This document shows positions 41,160 to 54,149 of a stretch of DNA of 64,000 nucleotides, piece after piece. This stretch comes from Enoplosus armatus (taxonomy: Eukaryota > Chordata > Actinopteri > Centrarchiformes > Enoplosidae). Positions within the stretch are counted from its first letter, which is position 1. Each line of letters begins with the position of its first letter. The stretch covers positions 14,703,501-14,767,500 of the forward strand of contig NC_092193.1 in the NCBI RefSeq assembly GCF_043641665.1. Direction: 5' to 3'. A program made the translations under genes and the position numbers. The notes under the pieces are model-generated. The model did not search any database and was not told the DNA's origin. It saw only the letters and a program-made list of their open reading frames with translations.

Positions 41160-41505
41160 GCCTCCATGCCCTCCTGTAGGCTGTGCTGCGGAGTGATACT
41201 CCGTTGGAACCGACAATGTGGAGGCTGTTAAAATGTCTACTTGGAAAATGACATGGTTACAATTTCTCTAACAATAAGGAAACGGGGGTGACACAAGAGT
41301 TATGGTTTATGTTAGAGACGTATTTTCAGTTTCGTGACGAAGACGACGACGAGACGCGGCGACGGAGTGGTTCACATTGTCTTTCCTCATTTTCATCAAG
41401 CCCACAGTCCGGACCACGGGGGGAAGGATCCTATCCCCAACTTTGTTTTTCTCTCTACTCCAGTCGTTGATTTCTCCCTGTTGGATGCTACACTGTTGAA
41501 TCCAG
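41160..41505 (+). promoter_or_regulatory. tcf3 promoter and probable non-coding exon 1
   Basis: CpG-rich patch (about 41320-41420, with repeated GACGA/GCGACG) that ends in a good splice donor, TCCAG|GTAAAT at 41505/41506. The first coding exon has an acceptor at 45194/45195 before its ATG, so an upstream non-coding exon is required, and this is the best candidate. The 5' limit and start of transcription are not fixed. E2A genes in other vertebrates also begin with a non-coding exon. Confidence 0.45.
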
Positions 41506-44500
41506 GTAAATATGTGGATAAATACACATTCATAACAAGCATATGCATGTCAAACAGAAGTTGTCTGTCGCGTTGAAAGCGGAGTAATGATCAAGTTTTA
41601 AGCGTATCGTTCAAGTTGTACCGAGTGCCACAGCCGGGAAAAGCGGGGTCTCGGATTTTCGTCCCCTCGGCCTCAGCGAGCTTGTCGTGTTCCTGCTGAG
41701 TATTACTAGCTTATGTGCGGTGGAAAAGACTTCTTTGTTCACTTCAACGGGCTATAACGTTACAGCACATTAGCATATTACCAGACAGAGTTAGCTACCC
41801 CCGGGATTTTGCTGTCTGTAGTACGAGCTAGTATGTAGTTTTTCGGGAAACAAATGCATGGACGTTAGCTAGCCGTGAAACGTTAACATGGCCAGACGTT
41901 GTTGATTTGCTTTAGCTCTAACATTCCTGGTTGTGGCTAAAATGCTAATCTCTTCCACCTGTTATCAAGATCTTACGGTTTCACTAATGTAGCATAACGT
42001 TAGGCCACTGTACTCCATAAGCACAAACCGCAAAATAGTGCAATGATAGAAAAATCCTAGTTAAAAGTATAACTGTTGGGTATTATTTTTACCCCCCCCC
42101 CCCCACACACACACACGCACACACCTCTACCAACAACAAACCACCACTGTAACAAGCAAGAAGAATGCAGCTAAAGCCTTATTTAATTCATCCTGCATCA
42201 TTTAAGATATATTTCTAACGATTTCTCAAATAAAATTTGACAATTATTCTTATTTGGGTGCGTTTTGACCACTCAACTGAAACTTTGGTGGCCCGAGTCT
42301 TTGTGTTCATTAGTGTGTCATTCTCCTGCTCGACGTGAGGGCAGGCAACAGGTTTTTTAGGTCCTTTTAAACGTCCCGTAGGAGTTTAACCTACAGATGA
42401 GCCATGAAAACACACGCCTTTGATAACAGACTGCCTTTTAATTGACGCCAGGTATAAGATGTGTGGCTATTTCTGCCTTAAAACTTTTCGCCAAATGGGC
42501 AGGCCGAAGGTGGGGGTGCTCAAGACAAGCGTATGCAACTTCCATTTGTTAGGAGGGGCTGAACACTTATCCCCCATTTTGACCTCAGCTCAACGAGAGG
42601 CAGAAATGACTGGATTAGGTAGTATCTCAATATTTTGTCTTGTTCTCATGTAATAACACATTTTTCACTAGTGGGCGTTCTTTAATTGTGTTGTTATTTC
42701 CAGTTGTAACAGTATTTACATTGCCTTTTCCCGTTAGACTCGAACTAGTGGTTGCATCTTTTAATGCCTCTAGAGTGGCACACAGTTGTTTCGTTTTGAG
42801 TTATCAGACAAATTGTGGATTTTTGGTGTTGTCTTTTTCACGGTTTTACTTGATTGTAAGCAAAGTAGTGAGATTATTAATATTTCCAGGAGTACCACTG
42901 GGAAAAGTAGCACTGCTTTAAGGAATACAACATTTGGTGTAAAAATTGGATACATTTTAATGCAATGGATAATACTTTTTTGTTGCCATGAATAGCCCAA
43001 ATAACTGAAACTGGCTTTTTTAGTATATTATTATAGACTAAAAATGAATCTTCACTCATGCCCTGAAAATGATACTCAAGATGTTATTCAAGTTAAATTA
43101 TCTCAGTAATATCTTACAAATGTAATGTTAAAAATCTTCAGCCTCCACCCAATTCTTTAAGATTGTACTTGCAACAAAACAAAAAAATGGACAAACTAAC
43201 AAACGTGCCACAATACAATCTTGTGGACATTTTGACACGTTGGTAGTGTTTTTAATTACATATCGCTTCAAGTGTCTTTATGTCAGTGTTGGTGGCAGAT
43301 CTGTGCACCTTTATGTTCTCCTTTGGCAACACAGTTTTTCAATGTTTTTATTTTTGACGTTGCATATAATTCTGCATTCTTAGAAACTGATGCACCAGAA
43401 ATTCAGACAATATTACTGGTACTCACAAAAAATATTTACCCAAAAATGATTTACAGTGGCAAAGCAAAAGTCTCAAAAATAATGACCACATATTTCAAAC
43501 TCAGGAAAACTGCACTAGCTTAGAGGAACAGTGGCCACAAGTAAACCCTCAACAACACTAATTGAACGTCACTTAAAGGTGTATTTGCTTGCTGGCATCA
43601 CAAACTGCAGCCTCAAAAATTACCTTTGAATGTAATCAACACCTCTGACTACAAACAAAATCCAAAAAACATTACTGTATGATTTCCCCCAGCTGGTATT
43701 TACTGCAGTGCTTTTGTATTACAAAGTGTCTCTGCTGGTTTGCCCACCTCATGTAGAAACTTATTTCGATGTTTTACACACATGGCCTGCATTTGCTTTG
43801 ATACAGGCTGGTCATACAGTACATTGCCTGTTTGAGAGTCCAGCATGTCGTGTTATTACTCTAGGTTTTTCAGAAGAGCTGTTGGTTGGTTTTTGAGGTA
43901 GAGGAAGCTGCCTGAGTCCAGGGCCTGACTAACAACGAGTGCAGTGTGGCCTGTGGCTGGACCATGATCACCCATGTTAGATGTGGGCTACCAGGGAAAC
44001 TCTTAGAACTGGCTGGAGATTTCATTACTTGGTCAATACTCTCTCTTAAGAATGTGCTACGACAATGGTAATTTTATCGTAGGATGTAGGCATTAGTTAT
44101 TCAGGTTTAATTGTGTCATTGGTAAAAAGATCACCTGAGTCTGAGCAATGGTCTATTGACTGGGTGGTTTTGTTATGTATGGCAAGCTTCCCACCAGGTC
44201 ATTTAATTGACTTTTCTCACTGTCGTATTGAGCAAATTTAATGCTTTTGAGTCATCTACCTGAATAATTATCTACTGTGTAAAGCTGGGAGAAATTGGTC
44301 TAGACATTGTCTGGAGTTGTAATATTTCCTGCTCATAAAGCAAGATTTTATTTTTACAATCTTGGTCTTTACACTTTTTGCCATCTATTGTTTGTAACAA
44401 CATTTTATTTACCAGCTTTGTTGTTGAGATATGGGGAAATACCCACACCACTAGGCAAAACTTTACAATGGAAAAGGCAACACCACAGACACTCAGACAG

Positions 44501-45194
44501 GTTTAAACAAGTCTCCAGTTTAACTACATTATCTGAACCACTTATTTGTAAGTGTAAAGGAAGACACCTTTAATGTCCAGTTGCCCATTGCATTATATAA
44601 TTGCGTACCTGCACCTCTACCATAAACACAGTAGGTCAAATTTGAACCATGAATTAGTTCTATGTTCACTGGGTGTTTTGATTGGACAGTTTGGGTAATA
44701 ATTTCAATGAAAGTATGGTTCGTGGTTTAGATGTTAAACTGGACTTTAAAACCTGTATGATTGCTTGCGTTGTTGCCCCGTGTATGCATCGCCTTTTCTG
44801 GCAATTCAGTTTGTGTTCTTATATCTCAGCAGAGTAAAACGTTGTCATAACCGATTGGATTGATTTAACAAAACGATAAAAATAAGACCTCATGAATCGG
44901 AAAATATTTAAAGGAAAATGCAAAACAGATAAGTAATTCCCTAAACTTTTTGTGGGTTGTTCCAGCTGAGTGAAATAAACTGTGAATCATGCATCAAACT
45001 GCTTGGTTTATGTATCCACATTTTTCTCTGCACCCATATTACCCTCATTTTTGTTATTGTGTAAAGCCCCAATAGTCATACCCACAATATTGTCACATTA
45101 TTGGGGTATGGAAAAACATTGTGATACTTGCCTTTGGAAATATCTAGCTGTACCCTGCGAAATATACTCATATTCTTCTTACCTCTGCTTGTAG
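41506..45194 (+). other. Probable tcf3 intron 1
   Basis: Runs from the inferred donor to the TGTAG acceptor before the first coding exon. Its first 500 bases are dense in GTTAGC, AACGTTA and GCTAGC words. A C/CA run is at 42091-42123. No coding features recognised. Confidence 0.45.
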
Positions 45195-45237
45195 TCGCTT
45201 GCTGAGACTGAAAGGGCCAAGTGAACAGCAGCAGAGA

Positions 45238-46971
45238 ATGGCTGCAGTGGAAACCGATAAGGAGCTCAACGACTTGCTGGATTTTAGCGCGGTAAGATCT
45301 CTTCGAAGACTGCTTTAATTTGTCGAGTGTGCATCCTATACAGTCCAGTCTATGGTCACAGAATGACAATTTACTTTAACTTTCATAATAGTGATGTTGA
45401 AATGTGGTGAATGAATATCAGGGCATGAATGGATCAGTCGGTCAGGGTTTGAAGGAATGCAGCTTGTACATCAGCCACCTTTTTCTTATGAGACTGTTGT
45501 GTCACTTTAATTTTAGCAGTCACTCAGTCAAAGATGAAATGTATAGATTGCTTCATGTCCATTTTAGCTGTTTGCTAAATAGGAGAGTTTGAATTACCAC
45601 CTTATCAGCCTTTACACACATTTTTTACAGTTTAATTTCTCTAATTTCAGATGTTTGAGCTGCCAGTTTCAAATGGTAAGAACCGGCCGACTACTCTCGC
45701 CAGCAGTCAGTTTGGAGGTTCAGGTAAGACAAAATCAAATTACTTAGTTTTTCTTTCATTTTTTAAATTTTTTTAATGATTTTCTTTCTTTCTGACTTTC
45801 TATTCTTTTCTCTCCCAAATAAAATAAATGCTCTATTCTTATGGATCTAATTTTCTTGATTAAAAAAAAAAAACCCAAAACAAATGTCAGCAAAATGTTT
45901 TGACAAAGAAAATAAAAATGTATTTTCTCTTCCTTCACCTAAAGCTAGTGTTGAAATGTCCTTATTGGTTTGTAATGCTCCCTAGTATATCTCCTGACAG
46001 TAAAGCATGGCAGTAATGGGCTGTTAGAGCTTCTTGTAGTCTCACTACTCCACCCTCACCCAGTCATTCATGGTGTTTTGAATGGTAATAGAAAAGGAAA
46101 TTGTTCCTGTTCTCCACTTCTTCTCACAAATTGTGTTTCAGACCACAGATTATTGGAAGGAACCTTGTGAAAGATTGCCAGGCTATTTTATGTTATGTTG
46201 ATCAAGCGTCATCTCCTCTACACTTCCTCATCCTCGCCTTGCAGGTGTCCCATCCCTCACCTTCTCAGCTGTTGCCATTCAATCACTTAAGGACAAAGGC
46301 AGAGGGTGGGGGTTGATGGGAACAGCCCAATTAATCTCCTCTGCTTACTCTGTGAAAAAGTGTATTCCCTTGTCCTGCAATCTCGCACCCTACTTTTCCC
46401 CTTCACATTACTCATTTTCACCCAGAGCTATTATCCATCGTCATCATAAACTTTACCAGCCACCCCTTACAGTTAGTTTTAAGACATGCAGCTTACTATA
46501 AACAAATAGCCTCAGAGATACTCAAGATCAGACTATTTCATTTATTTTGTGGTGTTTCTTTCTTTTGTATTGATTTCATACACACAAAGTGGTTAGATTT
46601 TTAACAAATGTCTACTTGTCCATCTCTACTCTTACTGTAGCAGATCCTCTTGCCCTACGTGAAACTTTCTGTCACCCTCATATCTCTAGAAGTGCTGTAG
46701 GTCTTTCAACTGGCAATATAAATGAAACAGGATATTGAAGCTAAGATGAAAGACAAGGCAAGCGACGGCAGGGTGGGGTATAGGGGGCTCTATTTCTTCA
46801 ATTCACTTGAGGGCCACTTACATGTTCTTTTGTCACGGCAAGGTGTGTGCTTACAAAACAGACACATTGATGTTATCAATCCAACGGCCGCTCATTGGAT
46901 TGTTAAAATTATACTCCACCCCTCTTGAGTATCAAACACTCACCCTTGCTGGCTGTAAAAAAAAAAAAGAA

Positions 46972-47036
<65 letters not shown>

Positions 47037-50000
47037 TGTAGTTTTGCTTCTTTATGAAAAACATCTACTGTGATCTACTTGAATTCGTGTTATTTACAAT
47101 GGATTCCCATAGTGGCAAGTTTTCACAGCAGGAAAAAAGGTTTAGTGTAAAGACAACAATTACTGGTATTAGGAGTAGTTATGTGCTATAGGGCCTAACT
47201 ATTTCTGCGTGAACAACTGACTTCCTGAAGTCTTTTCATCACAGTGAGGTTGCCAGGTTTGGTACCATCAACACTATTCAGAGACCCATACTAAAACTTG
47301 TGCTTATTGACCATATCTGGCAACCCATGCTGCAGGCAGAGGCCTTGCAGAGAAGTGCTGGCCAGTTGGATAAACTGTTGTTGGTCAAGAAATAGAATGT
47401 AACTTTCTATTTCTTGTCGTTTTCACATTTCTGTGAGTGTGCAAATCTTCTTATCTCACTCTCAGAAAGAAAGCATATTTCCCAAAACATTAAACAATTC
47501 CATATAGCATAAGAACATACATTTTATCCTTAGATACCTTGACAGTGGGACAGGTCAGAACAGCACTGCAGGATATTCTTGTAGTATATGTGGCTAAAAT
47601 AATTTCAGACAGAAATGCACCTCAGTGTACGATTCATGTCTGTCTATATGTAGTAAAGTTGGTCATATAAATTATTTTCTGTTTTTCTGGTAACTTAAAG
47701 CTGTGCTATCATATGATTAGTTTCAAATAACCTGACTTGGTTAAACTGTATTCCTGCATTTTGTGGAGCAGCTGCCACATGTTTTCCTGATAGTCAGATC
47801 CCCAGTATGGTTAAGGTTTTGGATATGTGGAGGTTTAACATGTGTATCTGTGGGGAACCTCCCTTTTAGAGCCTTCAGTGATGATAATATCTCTGATCTG
47901 GTCTTATGTGCCTGTTCAGTCCTTTTCACCAGTCAGTTAAAGTCATTTTCAGTGCACTTTCATTTTTTTGGTCTCTAGAAACCGAGAATCCTAAAATGTA
48001 TTTTTAAACTCTGGTATGGGCTGAAATGCAGAAGGGAAGATTCAAATTTGCATGAAATGTTTATAATTTTTTTTAACAGATGTGTTTTGTGAATCACAGA
48101 GACTTAATGTTAACCCCACAAGTAGATTCGCTGTTTTAAAATTCCTGCCACATATTGCCGTTGAAAATTATGTAATTTCACACCGTGTCAGAACTAGGAC
48201 ATTCAAATGTAAGCTGTATTTGTTAGTGGGTTACGGCACACTGTGTTGTGTTTGAGAAGTCTCCGGTGACTCATGGGTTAAAACAGCCATGCCTGTGTTA
48301 TTGTACATTGTTCAGTATTTCATTAACAGTGTTCACTCTCTTGAGATTTGATCTGACATCATGCTTTGTGTCTGTGTGACTCACTATGCCAAGGGAAGGA
48401 AGAAGGTGTGTAGACAAAGCGGCACGCTCAGTTATAGGTGCCTGGGGCAGTGTTCCTATAAAAATCAAGGCATGTCTGCAAGTTTGGTCAATGTATGTGC
48501 CGGCTCATGAAGCCTATGACTCAGGCTGGCTGTCTGTTTCCAGTATTTCTTCCTGTGTAATTATAGACTAGCCATGCTTAAAGGGGCGTTGCATGCTGGG
48601 AGGAGAAGTGCATTGGGGTTCACCAGAGAATTTGTCTGATGTTACTCACCCTTTTCTTCATTTTTCTCTTTCCAGTCCTGGTAGTCTGTCTGAGTCGTGC
48701 ACTACTCATGATTTTCTCATGGGTTTTGGAACTTTTGGCTCTGATGGAAATCGATCTGTAAAAACAATTCTGATTCTGTCTAATCTTGTCATTCAAAATG
48801 TGATTCCATTTCATACATAATATCATTTATACATGATAATGATTCTAGCTACAACAGCAGTGTGATCTGTTGTGTCTGTTCAAGCACTCCCCACTTTCTC
48901 CCTAGAACACCACATTATGAACTGGGTGCAGGCCAAGGTGGTAGAGACAAAAACTATTATGGGTATGAATAAGATGAAGGAGTAATGTGGTGAAAGACAA
49001 AGAATTACAAACTGAAAAAGCTTCAAAGGAAAAGCAATAACTAGAACAAAATTAGTCCTTATCATGAAAACTCTGGTTACAGGCCTTTTTGTGTTGTTGT
49101 TTCGATATTATGAAGACCAAAGACAATGATTCATTTTCAATCAGATTGAATGCAGGTATTTAATTATGGAGTCTATTGTCCTTGTATGTGTGCATTCTTT
49201 TGTGTTGTGTTCCTTTTGAAAAAGTAAATTCAATTAAAAGGTTGGTCACAATCCCCCCCCCCCACAAAATTATATTGAAAAAAGAATCACATTTGATGAT
49301 GAACATGATGATGACGAGCACAGTAAGGAGCCATATTTATCCAACCACTTGAAATGACACAACAGGAAACACACAAACAAGGCGCAAGAAAACAACTTGA
49401 AGAGGGTGCTACACGTTGGAATTCGGAGGAGACAACCAGGCCTAGGCTTGTGGACCACATTGATAAGATACACTAACTGACCAGAACAAGTGAACTTACT
49501 TTGCAGGCAGTTACCTGTTTCAATGTAGCTGATGTGCAATCAACTGGGAGTGCCTCCTTTCTACCATCACAGGATGCAGCTAAGCGTCAGCTAGGTTAAT
49601 TTCTAGGCTCCTTGGTGAAACAAAGGCATCAAATGGGTCTTAAAAGTTGGCAATGCTGAAGCGGTTTAAAACTGGAGCATATTGTTCATTTCAACAATGT
49701 GTGTCATACTGTCACTCAGACAAGGTAACATCACTGTGGTGGCATGCAATGCATACACCCGCTTTATAACACCCATAATTCGATTCTTTCAGGTGTGAAT
49801 ATTCGCATTAATCCTCCCATTATTACCTCCACACAATCCATTGTTTTCTGAATTAACCCTACACTTGAGTACCTTGAGAAAGGTATTTTTATATAAGAAG
49901 GGTTGTGGAGTTAGTTTTCTGCTATATACATCCTGCTATTTGTGGAATGAATGCCTTACAATCCTCAGTCCTGTCTCACTAATTAGCTTTGAATTTTCTT

Positions 50001-53000
50001 TAGACTGTTATGATATGCTCAATTAAAGCTGGTTACACTTGTCTGTAAACTTACATTTTATTCGGCAATACTGTTTGTTTGACATTGGCTTATTTAAATT
50101 TAGTATTAATAACAGTAAGTAAAATAGACTCCTTGAGTATACAGCTTATGGTGAACTTTTTTTTGTCAGTTTCACTGTCAAAAAAACCTACTTGTAATCC
50201 TCATCTCAACAGAAGTGTAATGCAGTCACGAACACAAAACACTGAATCGGAGCCTTTTCGTGTCTGGAGCTTGGGTACTGATGACTTACAGCGGAAAACG
50301 AATGGTTCATGCATTTTCTTTATCGTCTTTGATTGACGCGGAGAGTGACAGTCAGCCATAGAGAGGGGACAAGACATTGTCTCCTTCATCTCTTATTCTG
50401 CTGGTGTCGTGTGTATAGATCACAGTTGTCACGGCAATCTAGCAGTTCTCAGCGCTGTGGACCCATCATTCTGTTCTACTGCTGATCCTGTCATGATTCT
50501 AGCCCGCCTCCACCCCCCTCCCCTCGCCCCTCTCCGCTTTTTAATTAGACAACAAAACAAAAATATGAATATTCATAGGGCTCTGCTTCATTAATATGCA
50601 CAATTATGCAAATCAGTACGCAATTAAGCTTCAGCTTTCCCCCAGAGATGCTGTGTTGCAGTACGAGCGGAGATTGAGAGAAAGGGGACGGGCAGGAATT
50701 TCTGCTTCGCCAATCTTTAAAATCACTCCTTTTCAAACACATTCACCTCTGTGAAAGCTGGAGTGCTGTGGCCAGGGGATAACGTGTGTCAACTATGTAA
50801 GATTGAGACCTCGCGTCTGTGATGAGGCGAAGGTGTAGGCCAAATGTGAGAGAATAGATGGGGGATGAATGACTGTTGCCATGGAAAATGTAAAGGAGTG
50901 GAGTGGGAGAATGAAGAATGTCGAGGATGATTCTGGGAGCCTCATACTGGGTGTTAATTATTCAAACTTCCTACAGCTCATATCCACGCTATGTGACAGC
51001 GCTGTCACTATGCTGTCTCTGTGTGAGCTGTGAAGTGAAGCTCTTCAATGGAGGTTACTTTGAGCAGCCTGGAAAAACCTGTATCAAAGCAGGTCAACTT
51101 CATCATTCTCTGAAGTTAGACTTAGTTTTGCAAATCCTGAGCTTAAATCCCTGTTAAGTATGTGTCTGCCTTTTGGTGGTTAATAGCCCTAACCCAGTTC
51201 TTTGTCTTCCAGGTATGGATGAGAGGAGTGGGCCCAGTCCCTGGGGGCCGGGACAACAGAACAGTCCATCTTTCAACCAGGGAAGGGTATGGTTAATCCT
51301 CAATTACTACATTGAATATGGCCATGTAGATATCATGCTATTGAGCTTGAGTGAAACACAACATAGGTTTGGGTGGGCATGTAATTTATACCCTTTTCAC
51401 ACACAAACACAATGTATGACATGGGATGATAAAGTTTTCAACCCTCATTTGACCATTGACACACCACCTGTAGTTTGATACACGTGACTGCTAAGAGCAG
51501 GCTCAAATTTTAGGAGTTCACTAGAAATTGAGATGGATTACACACATAAGGAGACATTTTGCACATGGCCCACGAACAACAGCATGAACAACACTGAAAG
51601 AAAAATAATGGTGTGTCACACAGAACACAATATTATGAAGATTGTCTTTCCAGAGGGAACGACGCACCAGCTCTATCACAGTCTGTCTCATTTATCTGTG
51701 TATATCATAGATATTTGGTTTCTATTGTGAGTCCACTTGTTCAGCTCCAAAAAAGCCTTAATGGTAACCTCCAGATTCTTACTAAGGTAAACAGGTTTGC
51801 AGTTATTTAAGTAACCCAAATGTAGCAGCAATTTTGAAGGTTTAAGATTGTAACTCTATACTACTCAAGTTTTACCAGATATTCTGAGTTTAACATTGGT
51901 GTTAACAAGGCCAGACCATAGCATATTTCTTACCATCCAGAACAGGGTATCAGGGGTAACTTGGGACCCATTCACATGAACACACAACATTTCCACACAT
52001 ACCTTTTACACAAATAAATATTTTTTTCATTCGACTTAAATGCAAAATGAGAAATATTGGTGAATGTGATTAATGGATTTCTGTAGTGATCCAGTAGTGA
52101 TACTATACCAACCCTGTAGCTGCTGAAGAATCGCATAGTCACTCTTTCATCCCAAAGCAGAACTATGTCAGACCTGCCTAAAAACTAGGCCTGGCGCAGG
52201 GTCTCAGAGTCAAGTTAGATCATCTTTGTTGACCCATTGAACACACAACAGCTTCTTACATAGTTGCTTTTGTGAGAAAGGGGTGTTAATAACAGGCTTT
52301 ATTTATTTGTATTTCTGTGTTTTTATATTCTTTGTGCCTCTGCTGTCTTCCCCTCAGGGTTATGGAGAAGAAGGCCTTTACAGTGAGCAAGAGGGCATTG
52401 CCTCTGCCCCCATGTATGGATCAGGGATTGTTGGTAAGATGGTTTGAATTGAACTAAGCTGTTGAAGCATAGAGACCACAACTTTCACATCGTCTTTTAA
52501 AAAAACAAAGAAAAAAACAAAACAAAGAATCTGGGAAATTTGGGGCCAGTGAAGAATGTGAAATACACAAGTTTATATCAACGGACTGTGTGACTGCATC
52601 AAAACAATGAGTTGTTTGTTTGAGTTGCAGCCTTTCGCAGGTTAGTGTATCTCTTTAGGGCAAACCATGTTTATGCTTAGGTAGCAATGGATGAAGGGAG
52701 CAGGGTAATGGGGGAGGATGTGGAGGAGGGGTTTGTTAGTGTGTTGCAGTTTGTGTGTTCAAGGCAGGAGGAGGTGGGGGGGGTGTAAAGGGCACCCATG
52801 CACAAACAAGGCTCTCCCCTGGGACTACGGTGGCCTATAGCTCTCTGTTTAACTGTCAGGGTAGGGGACAGAGGTTGGGCACAATTGCCCCTGAACCATT
52901 TATAATGGGCCAATTTGTTGTTGTTTTGCTGTCCACAGCCATAAATACCACACATCATCATATACACTCACACAGCAGATGGGAGGCACCCAAATGGAGA

Positions 53001-54118
53001 GAGGGGAATGGCCAGATTGTGATTTAATATTGACATAAAAGCCCAATTTTCACAATCATGACCTGATTTTATGTTCCTTTCTCCTAACAGGGAAGGCTGA
53101 GCGAGGACCATACTCGTCATTTGCAACACAGGTAAATCAGTCAGAAAGGGAGGTGTTCTGCTACACTATCACCCCTTCTCTCCTCATGTCGCTCAGTCAG
53201 TTTTCTTTTCCTATATCATTCTGAATTTACTTCCATTATTATTTCTATTAACCTATCATTTTACCCTACATGAGATTGTGCTTTCTTTTATGCTATCTTT
53301 AGCAGGGCTTTATGCCCAGTGACATACCCATACCCAGTCCCAATGCCCTGTCCCCATCTGGCCTGAAGACCAACTCCCAGTTTTACTCCTCTTATGAGGG
53401 AAGCAACCCTCGCAGGAGACCCGCACAGGAGCCCATTGGTAAGATTGTAAAGGATTGCTTTAAGCACATTGTTGAACACAGTCATAAGATTAATCTGTTG
53501 TCACAGATTTAGTTTCAGAAAAAGTTTTCTTTGTTCTGATTTATATTTAAGTCTGTGTATATCATCACTTCTCCTGCTGAGGTTTGAAAAAGTGTTTTTC
53601 ACTTCAATTTCACTTCTGCATAGTTAAAGAGAGTGAAATCACAGTGAGTTCTCCATGAGGAAAGTCATTGAATAACATCAGACTAGAATACCTTCTGATC
53701 AGGCATTAATGAGTAGTCACGAGACAGATGGATAGATTGGTTCAGAAGGAAGGGGGCTGCATAAATGAATCCCTTCATTGGTGGTTGTGTAGTCACTTAT
53801 GCATTAAGTTAAGATCTTTGTGTGTGTAAGCATGCTTATGTGATTTCACTCTTCCTCCCCTCAGAATCACAGCCAAAAAAGATCAGGAAGGTGCCCCCTG
53901 GCCTGCCCTCCTCGGTGAGTGTTAGCATCCAGAAATGTTACAGCCCTGAACTATATCTCAGCCCTTGCAGTCAGTCCATGGGAGCCCATGTTTTCATGTT
54001 TTACGCCCCTTTTCACATTCCATTTGGCATCTTAAGCCTCTCCTTGGCTTGCAAAGCCGTAGAATAGCTGCAATACAGACAGGACATCCAGCTCTTACAG
54101 CTGTGTATGTGCACCAGC

Positions 54119-54149
<31 letters not shown>

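Larger units (their letters stand above)
45724..51212 (+). other. tcf3 intron after coding exon 2 (5.5 kb)
   Basis: Largest tcf3 intron within the coding part. It contains an (AT)n tract (46981-47033), repeat-poor blocks (about 46.72-46.93 and 48.2-48.65 kb), and the enhancer-like region 50.2-50.9 kb with POU/homeodomain motifs. Alternative first exons, known in related E-protein genes, could lie here, but none could be defined. Confidence 0.6.
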
